Source: Saccharospirillum impatiens DSM 12546
Lineage (GTDB): Bacteria > Pseudomonadota > Gammaproteobacteria > Pseudomonadales > Natronospirillaceae
Assembly: GCF_000423605.1 (NCBI RefSeq)
Contig: NZ_AUIH01000005.1
Coordinates: 62,001 to 126,000, forward strand
Direction: 5' to 3'
Length of the DNA stretch: 64,000 bases
Shown here: positions 39,642 through 50,474 of the stretch, piece after piece
Layout: each line of letters opens with the position of its first letter
Numbering within the stretch: the first letter of the stretch is position 1
Notes under the pieces: generated by a model
What the model was told of the DNA's origin: nothing
Database searches by the model: none
What the model saw: the letters and a program-made list of their open reading frames with translations, nothing else
Program-made: the position numbers and the translations under genes

Positions 39642-41474
39642 TCAGCGGCTGTGCAAAAACTCGTATATCGATTCCGCCAGCCCCCGTGAAACACCTTTCA
39701 CACGGGCAATTTCTTCCTGACTGGCCGCTTTTACACCCTGGGCACTGCCAAAATGGCGGATCAGAGCTTTTCTGCGGCCTGGGCCGACATTGGGTATGTC
39801 ATCCAGCATGGAACCGACTCTGGCTTTGCTGCGACGCGTCCGATGGCTGGTGATGGCAAACCGATGCGCTTCGTCTCTGATGTGTTGAATCAAGTGCAGT
39901 GCCGGGGCATGGTTTGGCAGTTGAATCACCTGATCCGGCGATTCAAAAAACAGCGTTTCCAGCCCGGGCTTTCGGGTTTCACCCTTGGCGACGCCCAGTA
40001 AGGGAATGGCGACGCCCAATTCGTCCATCACCTCACGAGCCATTCTCATCTGCCCCTTGCCACCGTCAACAATCAGTAGATCAGGCAACTTTGCCTCTTC
40101 TTTCTGAAGCCGGCTGTAACGGCGCTCAATGGCCTGTGACATCGCGGCATAGTCGTCACCGCCAGTAACACCTTCAATATTGAATTTGCGATACAGGCTT
40201 TTGTTCGGGCCGTTCTGGTCAAACACGACACAGGAGGCGGTGGTCGCTTCGCCGGAGCTGTGGGATATATCAAAACACTCAATGCGTTCTGGCATCTCTT
40301 CCATTTCCAACGCACGCTGCAGGGCTTCAAAGCGCTGAACGATCTGCTGTCGGTGACTGATGCGCTGCTGGAGCTGTTCACGTGCGTTGGTCTGCGCCAA
40401 CTCCAGCCAGCGAGCGTTACGGCCGCGCACTGAGCTGCTCAGGGTAATTTTACGCCCGAAATGCTCACACAGGGCAGACTCGAGCCAGTTCTTGTCAGTT
40501 ACCGGGACGTTCAGCACCACACTTTGCGGGCAGTCGTCGTGAGTGCGCCCGAAATAATACTGGCCCAAAAAACTGAGCATGATGGTTGCGGGCTCTTCTT
40601 CAATCCCGGGCTTGGGAAAGTAGCTCTGGCTACCCAGCAAGCGCCCTTGCCGAATCATCAGATAGTGCACACATAGCCCGAGGTCGCTGGCTTCCAGTGC
40701 GAACACGTCAACATCGCCCCGGTCGCTGGAGACATACTGCTGCTCTTGCACCTTACGCAATACCAGCAATTGATCTCGTACCTCGGCGGCTGTTTCAAAT
40801 TCCAGCTTCGCCGATGCGTCGTCCATCTCCAGTTCGAGGGTATTTATCAGTGTCTGATTTTTACCCTGAAGGAAGGCTCGCGTCTTATCCAGATCCGCCT
40901 GATACTCTTCCTCGCTCACGAATCCAACACAAGGGGCTTTGCAGCGCTTGATCTGGTATTGCAGGCAAGGGCGTTGTCGGTTTGTAAAGACACTGTCCTT
41001 ACATTGGCGCACCTTAAAGGCTTTTTGCAAAATCGCTAACGACTCGCGTACCGCACTGGCATTAGGAAAGGGACCAAAATATTCGGATTTTCCACGTCGA
41101 GCACCCCGGTGCACATAAAGCCCCGGAGATTCATGTTCTGTGGTCAGTCGAATGTAAGGGTAGGATTTGTCATCTATCAGCAGAATATTGTAAGGCGGTT
41201 TGTGCTGCTTGATCAAAGTTTGCTCAAGCAGCAGAGCCTCGGTTTCGCTGTGTGTGACCGTCGTATCGATGCGCTGAATACGCGCCACCAGCGCCAGGGT
41301 CTTATTGGTCAACCCACGACTGCGGAAATAGCTCGATACCCGGTTTTTCAGGTTCTTCGCCTTACCCACATAGAGCAGCTGGCCATCGATATCGTACATG
41401 CGATACACGCCGGGCCGGGCTGTCAGATGCTTAAGGTAGGCTTTGTGGTCAAAGGGGTGCGTTGTCTCTGGCAT
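39642..41474 (-). CDS. uvrC: Excinuclease ABC subunit C
   Basis: Endonuclease (610 residues) that makes both cuts in nucleotide excision repair. Order: the GIY-YIG domain (PGVYRMYDIDGQLLYVGKAKNL) for the 3' cut, a UVR/UvrB-binding motif near residue 205-235, the RNase H-like domain (ECFDISHSSGEATTASCVVF, then LLIVDGGKGQ) for the 5' cut, and two helix-hairpin-helix units at the C-terminus (IPNVGPGRRKAL). It starts eight bases after the gacA stop and is surely co-transcribed with it. Confidence 0.97.
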   Translation of the reverse strand: MPETTHPFDHKAYLKHLTARPGVYRMYDIDGQLLYVGKAKNLKNRVSSYFRSRGLTNKTLALVARIQRIDTTVTHSETEALLLEQTLIKQHKPPYNILLIDDKSYPYIRLTTEHESPGLYVHRGARRGKSEYFGPFPNASAVRESLAILQKAFKVRQCKDSVFTNRQRPCLQYQIKRCKAPCVGFVSEEEYQADLDKTRAFLQGKNQTLINTLELEMDDASAKLEFETAAEVRDQLLVLRKVQEQQYVSSDRGDVDVFALEASDLGLCVHYLMIRQGRLLGSQSYFPKPGIEEEPATIMLSFLGQYYFGRTHDDCPQSVVLNVPVTDKNWLESALCEHFGRKITLSSSVRGRNARWLELAQTNAREQLQQRISHRQQIVQRFEALQRALEMEEMPERIECFDISHSSGEATTASCVVFDQNGPNKSLYRKFNIEGVTGGDDYAAMSQAIERRYSRLQKEEAKLPDLLIVDGGKGQMRMAREVMDELGVAIPLLGVAKGETRKPGLETLFFESPDQVIQLPNHAPALHLIQHIRDEAHRFAITSHRTRRSKARVGSMLDDIPNVGPGRRKALIRHFGSAQGVKAASQEEIARVKGVSRGLAESIYEFLHSR

Positions 41475-41482
41475 AGCCAGGA

Positions 41483-42127
41483 TTATACCATCTCATTGGG
41501 TTCCAGGATGCCATGTCGAATGGCCAAATGCGTCAGCTCCACATCACTGGAGATACTGAGCTTGTCAAAAATCCGGTACCGGTAGGTGTTCACCGTTTTG
41601 GGGCTCAGACACAACTTGTCGGAAATTTCCTGAACTTTCTTGCAAGAGCAAATCATGGTGGCAATTTGCATTTCCCGGTCTGACAGCTCAGAGAATGGCG
41701 ACCCGCCCGCCCCGACATTTTGCAAGGCCAGTTTCTGGGCGACATTCGGTGCCAGGTACTTTTGACCAGCAACAACGGTACGAACAGCCAGCACCATTTC
41801 TTCGGATGACGCCCCTTTGGTCAGGTAACCTGCGGCACCTGCCTGCAACAAACGGGCGGGAAAAGGGTCATCACCACAAGCTGTGACAGCAATGATTCGA
41901 ATATCCGGAAACTGGCGGTGGATCTTGCGGGTGGCTTCAATACCACCAATACCAGGCATACGAACGTCCATCATAATGACATCCGGCTCATGCTCTTTGG
42001 CCAGACGTATCGCATCTTCGCCGCTGGCGCCTTCTTTGATGACTTCAATGCCAGCAGCATCGCCGAGCAACCGGACCAGCCCCATCCGCACTAGATCATG
42101 ATCGTCTACTACGATTACCTGGATCAC
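41483..42127 (-). CDS. gacA: GacA/UvrY response regulator
   Basis: Two-component regulator (214 residues). The receiver domain has the acidic pair DD at residues 8-9, phospho-acceptor Asp54 (IMMDVRMPG) and the conserved Lys in YLTKG. The C-terminal LuxR-type HTH has LSDREMQI and LCLSPKTVNTYRYRIFDKL. GacA usually answers GacS/BarA and drives small RNAs that sequester RsmA/CsrA; neither those RNAs nor the sensor are in view. It starts with GTG behind AGGTGGG. The gacA-uvrC-pgsA order is conserved in Pseudomonas. Confidence 0.93.
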   Translation of the reverse strand: MIQVIVVDDHDLVRMGLVRLLGDAAGIEVIKEGASGEDAIRLAKEHEPDVIMMDVRMPGIGGIEATRKIHRQFPDIRIIAVTACGDDPFPARLLQAGAAGYLTKGASSEEMVLAVRTVVAGQKYLAPNVAQKLALQNVGAGGSPFSELSDREMQIATMICSCKKVQEISDKLCLSPKTVNTYRYRIFDKLSISSDVELTHLAIRHGILEPNEMV

Positions 42128-42390
42128 GCACCCACCTCAATCGTTAACTGCACTTCTCATCCTGAGGTTTTGTCCATCCTGGAAAGAGTGACCGTCGAAT
42201 GGCTCTGAAGGCCCGTGACGGCAGTGGGGCTCCCGGTAACGCAACCAGCCAGCGCCGGCAAAGCCGGATCACCAGAATGCCAGTGCACCCACAGTGACCC
42301 ATAATACGGCTCAACTTCCTCGGATAAAAGCACTATGTCACTTTTTTGTCAGCGTCTCGGAGTGAAGCAGCCATCCTTGGCGCTTAACCA

Positions 42391-43791
42391 CTACAAATGC
42401 GACTCCGCATAGGCTGCCAAACGACTGCGCGCGACGCCTTCCAGTGTGATAGATCCACCGTGCTCAAACCCCTTGAAACGCTCACTCATGTACGTCAGCC
42501 CGGAACTGGTCGGGCCCAGGTAAGGCGTATCAATTTGAGCCAGGTTACCCAGACATACCACCTTGGTGCCCTGCCCTGCACGGGTAATAATGGTCTTGAT
42601 CTGATGAGGGGTCAGATTCTGGGCTTCGTCGACAATCATGATGCTTTGCTGGAAGCTGCGTCCACGAACAAAATTCAAGCTTTTGAACTGAATGGGCACC
42701 TTGGCACCGACAAAATCCTGGCTGCTGCCAGGGTCAAAATCCTCGGCGTGTAACGCTTCGAGGTTATCCGTAAAGGCACCAAGCCAGGGTTGCATTTTCT
42801 CGGTCTCGGTACCGGGCAAGAAACCGATGTCCTCATCCAGCCCCCGAGTGCTGCGAGTTGCGATGATCCGCTTGTACTGTTTGGTCTCCATGGTCTGCTC
42901 CAGGGCACAAGCCAGTGCAAGCATGGTTTTACCGCTACCGGCGGCACCATTGAGCGCGACCAGATCAATCTCCGGATCGAACAGCAGATACATGGCCATG
43001 GCTTGAAACAGATCGCGCGGAACCATACCCCAGGCCTTCTGACGCATCAGCACGCCCGTGTTGAGCATTTCAACGGATACATGTGCATCGTCTACCCGGT
43101 GAATACGACCGACAAACTCTTTTTGATCGTAAAAGAACTGATTGGCATGAAAAGGCCCGGGCAACACCCCCTCAAGAACGGCCTTGTCTATCACATGATA
43201 CCGTTCACCACGAATATTCTGAGGGGCGATGGCTTCAATTTGTTCCCAGAAACTGCCTTCCAGGGCGTGATATCCAGTCGTCAGGCTGTCGATATCGGAT
43301 ATCAACTGATCGTTGTGGTAATCCTCTGCCTGCAGGCCACTGCCCCGGGCCTTGAGGCGCATATTAATGTCTTTGGTGACCAGCACCACTTCGGCATTTT
43401 GGTGCTGGGTTTGCAAAGCCAGTAAATCGTTAATTATGCGATTATCATTGCTGTGCGCAGGAAGAATGGACGCAGACGGATCCTTTGGCATCATGATGCT
43501 CAGCTTACCCCGGTTTTGCTGGGTGTGCTGGCGCTCAATACCGACACCTTCCATGATTTGCTGTGGTGTGGCCTTACCGAGAATGGCGTCAATAGTGCGC
43601 ACCGATTGCCGTGCATCGGCCGCCAGGGCGGTACTGCCGACCTTGAGTTTGTCGAGTTCTTCCAGCACCACCATAGGGACCAGAACCTGGTGTTCTTCAA
43701 AATTGAAAACGGCGTTGGGGTCGTGAATCAGGACATTCGTATCAAGAGCGTAGATTTTCGGGTTGGAACCTTCACGAGCTGATGCGTGCAT
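42391..43791 (-). CDS. PhoH-family ATPase with N-terminal PIN domain
   Basis: 466 residues joining a PIN nuclease-like domain (YALDTNVLIHDPNAVFNF with early acidic residues, and VTKDINMRLKA) to a PhoH P-loop ATPase (ALNGAAGSGKTMLALA as Walker A, MIVDEAQN as Walker B). This YlaK-type fusion is thought to act on RNA. It differs from the short PhoH (YbeZ) linked to ybeY. The ATG at 43791 has AGGAGAGG just upstream; an open frame to 43923 is not supported. A 263-base gap of no clear content separates it from gacA. Confidence 0.9.
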   Translation of the reverse strand: MHASAREGSNPKIYALDTNVLIHDPNAVFNFEEHQVLVPMVVLEELDKLKVGSTALAADARQSVRTIDAILGKATPQQIMEGVGIERQHTQQNRGKLSIMMPKDPSASILPAHSNDNRIINDLLALQTQHQNAEVVLVTKDINMRLKARGSGLQAEDYHNDQLISDIDSLTTGYHALEGSFWEQIEAIAPQNIRGERYHVIDKAVLEGVLPGPFHANQFFYDQKEFVGRIHRVDDAHVSVEMLNTGVLMRQKAWGMVPRDLFQAMAMYLLFDPEIDLVALNGAAGSGKTMLALACALEQTMETKQYKRIIATRSTRGLDEDIGFLPGTETEKMQPWLGAFTDNLEALHAEDFDPGSSQDFVGAKVPIQFKSLNFVRGRSFQQSIMIVDEAQNLTPHQIKTIITRAGQGTKVVCLGNLAQIDTPYLGPTSSGLTYMSERFKGFEHGGSITLEGVARSRLAAYAESHL

Positions 43792-44256
43792 AACCTCTCC
43801 TGGTCGGGACGGCGGAGCAAGGGCGGTTGCTCCTGCGCGACAGCCATTCAAATGACCTGGCTGCCCAGACGGTATCTGACTGAACAAACGAGTTCCCGGT
43901 GGGCCAGAATGCCCGGCAAACAAGCCTGGCCATGTAGCCCAAAACCGGTTTGAGAGAGCAAGTTCTCCTTACAACTGACACCGTTTCAGAATAGGTGACC
44001 CGAGGCTGCTTGTCGCCCCCCAATGTGGATCTACCCGCAAAAAAGATTCCGGAAAAGCGACCGATCAGCAACCAGTCTGACGCCGACTGTCGGTAGAACA
44101 CCTGCAATCCGGACGCATCACTCTAACGCTGCCGGCTCACCATATTCTTGGCTCCTTCCTGGCAAACGCTCGAACGCCCCATCAGTCCGACAGACCAAGA
44201 CTTGCTCTACCCCTACCACGCTGGAGTCGGTCGCCTTGGATACCGGTCAAATACCG
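43792..44256. other. 465-base gap between degV-type gene and PhoH gene
   Basis: No reading frame here has a ribosome binding site or a recognisable product. The part next to PhoH should hold its promoter. I see no RNA gene or repeat in it; the composition is similar to the flanks. Confidence 0.45.
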
Positions 44257-45201
44257 CTAACCATCGAACTCATGGTCTTCCGCTGCGAAGGCGACGCAAA
44301 TACTGCCCGGCCCGACATTTAGCCCCCCAGTTAGACCCATGACACAGCTGAGAACGGCCACACCCTTTTGGGTTGCTGCGTTCTGCAGCGCTTTAAAACC
44401 CTCGTGACTGTCCAGGCCGGATAAATCACCTGCGATTGAAACCACCACGTAAGGGCTCAGCAATCCCTGTTCTACCTGTCGAATCGCATAGCGCATCAGC
44501 CGGTCAACACTGGCGCCAAAACCCCGCCCCTTGGCCACGGGAAAAGTATCATCCCCCCGGGCAGACAAAATCGGGACGATATCCAGTGACTTGGCCACCA
44601 TTGCCGTCAGCATACCAACGCTTTCATCCCCTTTTTTTCGAGCCCGCTCCCGAATGTAGTAAACGTCGGGAGCAACCAAATATGCGTAGATTCGCTGACG
44701 CATGGCATCGGCTAACTTGAGAATTTCATTCTTCGACTTGCCGCGCTCAATCATATCGCTGGTAAAGGCCGCTAAAACGCCCTGCCCGCAGAACAGCGTC
44801 CCCGAATTCATTATTCTCATGCCAAAATTCCCGTCACGTCCGGCAGCCTCCCGAATGTCGTGATAACTGCGCAGAATGGCGTGTGACGCCTTGGTTGCAT
44901 TATCGTAAATCGGGCTGCGCTTTCGGCTCACGGTTTGAACCAGAGCAAAATCGTACTCAGTCACCAGTTCATCCAGAAACAACCGCTCGATCTCTTCAGT
45001 GCTATAGGGAATGGATTCGGCATTGTGACTACGCCCGAGCATATCTCCAGCGTAAAACTCGGTCAGTTTCTGAGCATCCTTGACATCAGTATAGGTCTGG
45101 TCGTCGACCCGGATTGCGATGGGTAGCAACTTAATGTTGCGGTCATCGATAAAGCTGGGCGGCAAATCACAAGCCGCATCGATAACAAGAACGGTGCTCA
45201 T
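44257..45201 (-). CDS. DegV family fatty-acid-binding protein
   Basis: 314 residues of the DegV fold, which binds fatty acids and in some bacteria presents them to a fatty acid kinase. N-terminal VIDAACDLPP, the central VQTVSRKRSPIYDNA and MRIMNSGTLFCGQGV loops, and the C-terminal VGPGSICVAF fit the family, with longer loops than the Gram-positive forms. No kinase or acyl transfer gene is adjacent, so its partner is unknown. It is transcribed alone, away from pabB. Confidence 0.85.
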   Translation of the reverse strand: MSTVLVIDAACDLPPSFIDDRNIKLLPIAIRVDDQTYTDVKDAQKLTEFYAGDMLGRSHNAESIPYSTEEIERLFLDELVTEYDFALVQTVSRKRSPIYDNATKASHAILRSYHDIREAAGRDGNFGMRIMNSGTLFCGQGVLAAFTSDMIERGKSKNEILKLADAMRQRIYAYLVAPDVYYIRERARKKGDESVGMLTAMVAKSLDIVPILSARGDDTFPVAKGRGFGASVDRLMRYAIRQVEQGLLSPYVVVSIAGDLSGLDSHEGFKALQNAATQKGVAVLSCVMGLTGGLNVGPGSICVAFAAEDHEFDG

Positions 45202-45427
45202 TGATCACTCCTGACTCGGTTTTTATTATTGAGAGCGTACTTAACTGGACCATCAATTTTCAGGGCACAGGCTGTTTGACTACCAAGACGTGCAACAGCC
45301 TCACACCGTCAATTAGACATCGATGGTGCTCTCGTTTTGTGATTTCGGTCAACTTTCAGTGTTCAGAGGGTGTCGAATCTGTCCCCTTTCGATCGGGTAA
45401 TCGATTCATTACAGAGGATTTTTCACT

Positions 45428-45482
45428 AAACCGGCGCCTGGACAGGACTTTCTGCATAATATCGCTAGAATAGCGCCGGTTT
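45428..45482. repeat. Ten-base inverted repeat before pabB
   Basis: AAACCGGCGC (45428-45437) and GCGCCGGTTT (45473-45482) are perfect complements 35 bases apart; the right arm ends 12 bases before the pabB start. It could be an operator or fold in the leader. An AT-rich core lies between the arms. Confidence 0.55.
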
Positions 45483-45494
45483 ATTCATGAAGAA

Positions 45495-46880
45495 GTGACG
45501 ACTTTGCAACGTCTGGAACTCCCCTACACCGAGACCGCACGCCCCTATTTTGCAACGCTTGCGAACGAACCCGGGGCCATCTGGTTTCATTCCGGCAACC
45601 CGGCCCGGGCAGGTCACCGCTGGGAGTGGTGTTCAGCCTGGCCGGACACTCGTTACAAAATGCTGGCAAATCAGCAAGTACAACGCGAGCACCAGGGCAA
45701 GACATCCGTGATCGACACTCACGATTTCCTGGGTTGGCTGGCAACACAACAACCTGAACTTGCAATCGATAATGACTTGCCCTTTACCTCGGGCCTGGCC
45801 GGGCACCTCAATTATGAAGCCGGGCATGGGCTACAGGGCCTGACCGGACGCCATCCAAGCCCAACCTGCCTGGCCAGTATTGACCGGTATAACTGGAGCC
45901 TGGTGATTGACCACGAACAAAGACGGAGCTTTCTGTGCTTGTCCGAGCACTTGTCCGAAACGTTGAGACGCCGGGTGATTGCCTGGTTTGAAACGCACCG
46001 GGGGCATACACCAGAAAGGCATTCCGAGCCTGCCATCGCCCCTTTGAACTGGCGGTCGGGAATGAGTCGTGAGGCGTATCAGCAGCGGTTTGCAACGCTC
46101 AAAAACTACATTCTTGCTGGCGATATATACCAGGCCAACCTGACGCGCCCCTGGTACGCTGACATAGATACCCGGATAACCGACTGGGCCATTTACAGTC
46201 AGCTAATCGACCGGGTTCAGGCGCCTTATGCGGTCTTCCATCGTGCCGCGGACCACACTCTGATGAGTGTATCGCCAGAACGATTTATAACCGTTAACCA
46301 GGGGCGCATTATCACCCAGCCGATCAAAGGCACTCGCCCCAGAGGCGCAACGCCCGAAGCGGATCAGCGCCTGGCTCAGGAACTCGAGCTTAGTGAGAAA
46401 GACAGGGCTGAGAATCTGATGATTGTCGACCTGCTGCGCAATGACCTGTCGCGGAATGCCCGCGCTGGCAGCGTAAAAGTGCCTGAGCTATGCAAGCCGG
46501 TGACGTTCAGCAACGTGCACCACCTGGTCAGTACCATCACCGCCGACCTGGCCGCAGGGGCGACGCCTCTGGACTTACTGCGAGATGCGTTTCCCGGCGG
46601 CTCCATTACCGGCGCGCCGAAACGCCGGGCTATGGAGATTATCGACGAGCTGGAAGTCTGTGCCCGCGGTCCATATTGCGGCACAGCGTTCTGGCTCAGT
46701 GACAGTGGCGCCTTTGACAGTAATATCCTGATCCGGTCGCTACTAAGAACCCCGAACCAATTGATGTGTTCTGGCGGTGGCGGTATCGTCGCTGACAGCC
46801 TCGCCAACGATGAATATGAAGAGAGCGCGACTAAAGTCGCGCATATTCTGAACGCACTGGGAACCGTTTCAGGCCGGTAG
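45495..46880 (+). CDS. pabB: Aminodeoxychorismate synthase component I
   Basis: Converts chorismate plus ammonia to 4-amino-4-deoxychorismate for folate, with PabA supplying the ammonia. 461 residues. The chorismate-binding domain fills the C-terminal half; PIKGTRPRG has the lysine typical of PabB where anthranilate synthase has alanine, and ENLMIVDLLRNDL and PGGSITGAPK follow. The start is GTG at 45495. The last 12 bases overlap convergent thrH. Confidence 0.93.
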   Translation: MTTLQRLELPYTETARPYFATLANEPGAIWFHSGNPARAGHRWEWCSAWPDTRYKMLANQQVQREHQGKTSVIDTHDFLGWLATQQPELAIDNDLPFTSGLAGHLNYEAGHGLQGLTGRHPSPTCLASIDRYNWSLVIDHEQRRSFLCLSEHLSETLRRRVIAWFETHRGHTPERHSEPAIAPLNWRSGMSREAYQQRFATLKNYILAGDIYQANLTRPWYADIDTRITDWAIYSQLIDRVQAPYAVFHRAADHTLMSVSPERFITVNQGRIITQPIKGTRPRGATPEADQRLAQELELSEKDRAENLMIVDLLRNDLSRNARAGSVKVPELCKPVTFSNVHHLVSTITADLAAGATPLDLLRDAFPGGSITGAPKRRAMEIIDELEVCARGPYCGTAFWLSDSGAFDSNILIRSLLRTPNQLMCSGGGGIVADSLANDEYEESATKVAHILNALGTVSGR

Positions 46881-47486
46881 AGCCCGGTTGCTGGCCTGCA
46901 AAAATGCCGCCTTCAGGTTGTCATAACCGGTAACCGCCGGAAACTGCGGGAACTCCGAAATCACATTGGCCGGGGCATTGAACAGGATTCCCGCATCGGC
47001 CTCGCCTAGCATGGTGGTATCGTTGTAGGAATCACCAGCGGCAATGCACCGAAAATTCAGGCCATGAAACGCTTTAATGGACGCTCGTTTGGGATCCGGC
47101 TGACGCAAGACATAGTCGAGCACCCGCCCCCGATTGTCGACTTCGAGCCGATGACAAAACAAAGTCGGGTATCCCAACTGACGCATCAGCGGCGCTGCGA
47201 ATTCGTAAAATGTATCCGACAAAATAACGACCTGGAACCGCTCGCGCAGCCAGTCAACAAACTCTGCAGCTCCTGGCAAGGGTTCAAGCTCTGCAATCAC
47301 CGCCTGAATCTCATTCAGCCCCAGATTATGGTCGGTGAGAATCTGCAGGCGTTGCTTCATCAGTACGTCGTAATCCGGAATATCACGGGTAGTTGCTTTT
47401 AAGGTCTCTATTCCGGTTTTTTCCGCAAAGGCAATCCAGATTTCGGGGATCAGAACCCCTTCAAGGTCAAGGCAGGCTAATTCCAC
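46869..47486 (-). CDS. thrH: ThrH phosphoserine phosphatase / homoserine kinase-like enzyme
   Basis: HAD-family enzyme of 205 residues, matching ThrH known from Pseudomonas, which dephosphorylates phosphoserine and can transfer the phosphate to homoserine. Motif I is CLDLEGVLIPEIW with the catalytic aspartates, motif II VVILSDTF, and motif III AAGDSYNDTTML. It starts with GTG. It converges with pabB, with overlapping ends. Confidence 0.9.
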   Translation of the reverse strand: MELACLDLEGVLIPEIWIAFAEKTGIETLKATTRDIPDYDVLMKQRLQILTDHNLGLNEIQAVIAELEPLPGAAEFVDWLRERFQVVILSDTFYEFAAPLMRQLGYPTLFCHRLEVDNRGRVLDYVLRQPDPKRASIKAFHGLNFRCIAAGDSYNDTTMLGEADAGILFNAPANVISEFPQFPAVTGYDNLKAAFLQASNRALPA

Positions 47487-47791
47487 AGTTGGTTCATCCT
47501 AGTGATGGGAAACGCAATCAAGAAGGTACTAACGTTACTGGGCTGTCGAAAAGAAGACAACGTCATTAACTGAATGGCAGTATTGCTGGTTCAGCCTCAG
47601 GCCTGAGCACTCTTACCATTTGATTAAAAAGTGTTCCACACGAATGGCTCCACGTGGAACAGTTCCACGGAATCACCTCCCTGCCCGATGCAGACCACCC
47701 TCATCAACATAACCTTATGATATGCGGTTATTTAACGAAGTTCGCGCAAGCTGGTAAAGTCATCGCTTATCCGTGACCTCCGTGCCTGACC
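47487..47791. other. 305-base divergent control region between thrH and cysH
   Basis: No gene. It holds a group of TTCCAC half-sites around 47631-47668, including the parS-like motif given separately. An AT-rich tract lies at 47708-47738 (AACCTTATGATATGCGGTTATTTAACG), the likely place for the cysH promoter and CysB binding. Confidence 0.5.
47646..47661. promoter_or_regulatory. parS-like palindrome (ParB-type site), tentative
   Basis: GGCTCCACGTGGAACA matches the chromosomal ParB site TGTTCCACGTGGAACA at 14 of 16 positions, with the central 12 bases intact. Partial copies (GTGTTCCACACG, AGTTCCACGG) flank it. A chance palindrome or another regulator's site is equally possible. Confidence 0.35.
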
Positions 47792-48523
47792 ATGAATCTG
47801 ACTGAACTGAATCTGGAACTATCCGGGCTGTCGCCCCGGGACATTCTCAAACGCGCGCTAGAAGCACATGACCGCATCGCCCTTTCCTTCAGTGGCGCAG
47901 AAGACGTTGTTCTGGTTCATATGCTGAGCAAGCTTACCCAATCGCCCCGGGTGTTCACGTTGGATACCGGTCGTTTGCACCCCCAGACGTACCGCTTCAT
48001 CGATCAGGTTCGCAACCATTACAGCCTGCCGATTGAGCTCTATTCCCCGAGGGCTGAACCGTTGCAACAACTTGTCCACGACAAGGGGCTGTTCAGTTTT
48101 TACCAGGATGGACACCAGGAATGTTGTGGCATCCGCAAGATCGAGCCACTGGAACGTGCACTCAGCGGAGTGGATGCCTGGATAACCGGACAACGCAAAG
48201 ATCAAAGCCCCAGCACAAGGGCCGAAGTCCCCAACGTTCAGCGTGACGACCGTTTTACAGGCCGCGGAGAGGTTTTGTATAAGTACAATCCATTGGCGAA
48301 CTGGACCTCTGCGGAGGTTTGGAATTACATTCGCATGATGGATATTCCCTACAACCCTCTGCACGAACAAGGCTTCATCAGCATCGGCTGTGAACCCTGC
48401 ACTCGCCCGGTTTTACCCGGGCAGCATGAGCGGGAAGGTCGATGGTGGTGGGAAGAGGCCACCCAGAAAGAATGTGGCTTACATGCGGGTGGAAAGCCCG
48501 GTGGGTTGCCTTTTACTGACTAG
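47792..48523 (+). CDS. cysH: APS reductase (iron-sulfur type CysH)
   Basis: Reduces activated sulfate to sulfite with thioredoxin, feeding the sulfite reductase encoded 11 kb away. 243 residues. PP-loop domain with [10 protein letters not shown] and TLDTGRLHP. Two cysteine pairs, ECCGIRK and GCEPCTR, mark the 4Fe-4S form, which usually uses adenylyl sulfate (APS) rather than PAPS. The C-terminal catalytic cysteine is in ECGLH. It converges on cysB, its likely activator, across 155 bases. Confidence 0.93.
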   Translation: MNLTELNLELSGLSPRDILKRALEAHDRIALSFSGAEDVVLVHMLSKLTQSPRVFTLDTGRLHPQTYRFIDQVRNHYSLPIELYSPRAEPLQQLVHDKGLFSFYQDGHQECCGIRKIEPLERALSGVDAWITGQRKDQSPSTRAEVPNVQRDDRFTGRGEVLYKYNPLANWTSAEVWNYIRMMDIPYNPLHEQGFISIGCEPCTRPVLPGQHEREGRWWWEEATQKECGLHAGGKPGGLPFTD

Positions 48524-48678
48524 AGGAAACGGCTAGTAGGCGGCGCCTGGCTTGCAACCACAGATCAGGCCCGCGAACCCTGCCAAAGAATAGGCCACGT
48601 CAACGCTGTTTATCGACGTACCGTCTGCCAGCGAAAACCGTTTTCCACGTTGTTAACATAGGTGACGCTCCCGCCGCC

Positions 48679-49746
<1,068 letters not shown>

Positions 49747-49863
49747 TCACTGGCCATCAATCCCACACACCTCTCAATTTTTATCAGGTTATATAAAGAT
49801 GATCAATTATTCTTTTTTAGAATAATCTCGTTTTAAGAGCGGGACATCCACATTGAGAACCCA

Positions 49864-50322
49864 TCAGCCACCTACCCCCCAGAACATATTTCCGTAGTTC
49901 TGCAATCGATACTCGAGAATCAGTCGATTGACCGCGGACACATCGCATCGGGCGTAAATATCATCACGCTCTCGCCCCTGCAAGGTGAGATCCAGAAAAA
50001 CGGTATGCACCTGTAACTCAGTGTTATAGCGAGACGAACGCTGGTCAAAACTGACTTGTAATAATTCAGGACCCAGTTGACCAGCTACCCGTTGCCGGCA
50101 AATTTCCACAGCCAATTGCACACTGACCTGAGCCCGACCTACAGGCACCGCTGGCTTTCCAGTCAGCCGGTCCCAAACGGTTCGCCGGAACTCACCTTCA
50201 CCTGCTGACATTTCTTCCAAGGCTATCCCCATCGCGGCAACGAACAGCACGATCACGATAAAACCACCCAACAATCCCGACCAGGGCCGTTGTTTTTGCT
50301 TGCTTTTCGAACGAGATGTCAC
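49864..50322 (-). CDS. Uncharacterised single-pass membrane protein
   Basis: 152 residues that I do not recognise. A basic head (RSKSKQKQR) precedes one transmembrane helix at about residues 15-35 (GLLGGFIVIVLFVAAMGIA); the remaining ~115 residues should face the periplasm. They contain two cysteines (EICRQRV and YARCDVS) that could form a disulfide. The frame opens with GTG at 50322. It stands alone between cysB and divergent aroG, so context gives no function. Confidence 0.65.
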   Translation of the reverse strand: MTSRSKSKQKQRPWSGLLGGFIVIVLFVAAMGIALEEMSAGEGEFRRTVWDRLTGKPAVPVGRAQVSVQLAVEICRQRVAGQLGPELLQVSFDQRSSRYNTELQVHTVFLDLTLQGRERDDIYARCDVSAVNRLILEYRLQNYGNMFWGVGG

Positions 50323-50474
50323 CGAACTGTATCCTTTTCTTTACGGGTTGTATTTTATTCTTTACTTACTTATCATTCCAGCATGAACAGGCCAAACCTG
50401 CCAGCCATCTATCCAGTCCCGGCCTGACTCAACCCACACAGTATTGAACCATTAACGAGAGTCTTAGCGTTATC

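Noticed and set aside
44148-44342. Small plus-strand frames in the gap before the DegV gene
   Set aside because: Overlap the DegV gene end, Arg/Pro-rich shadow-like composition, no start signal.
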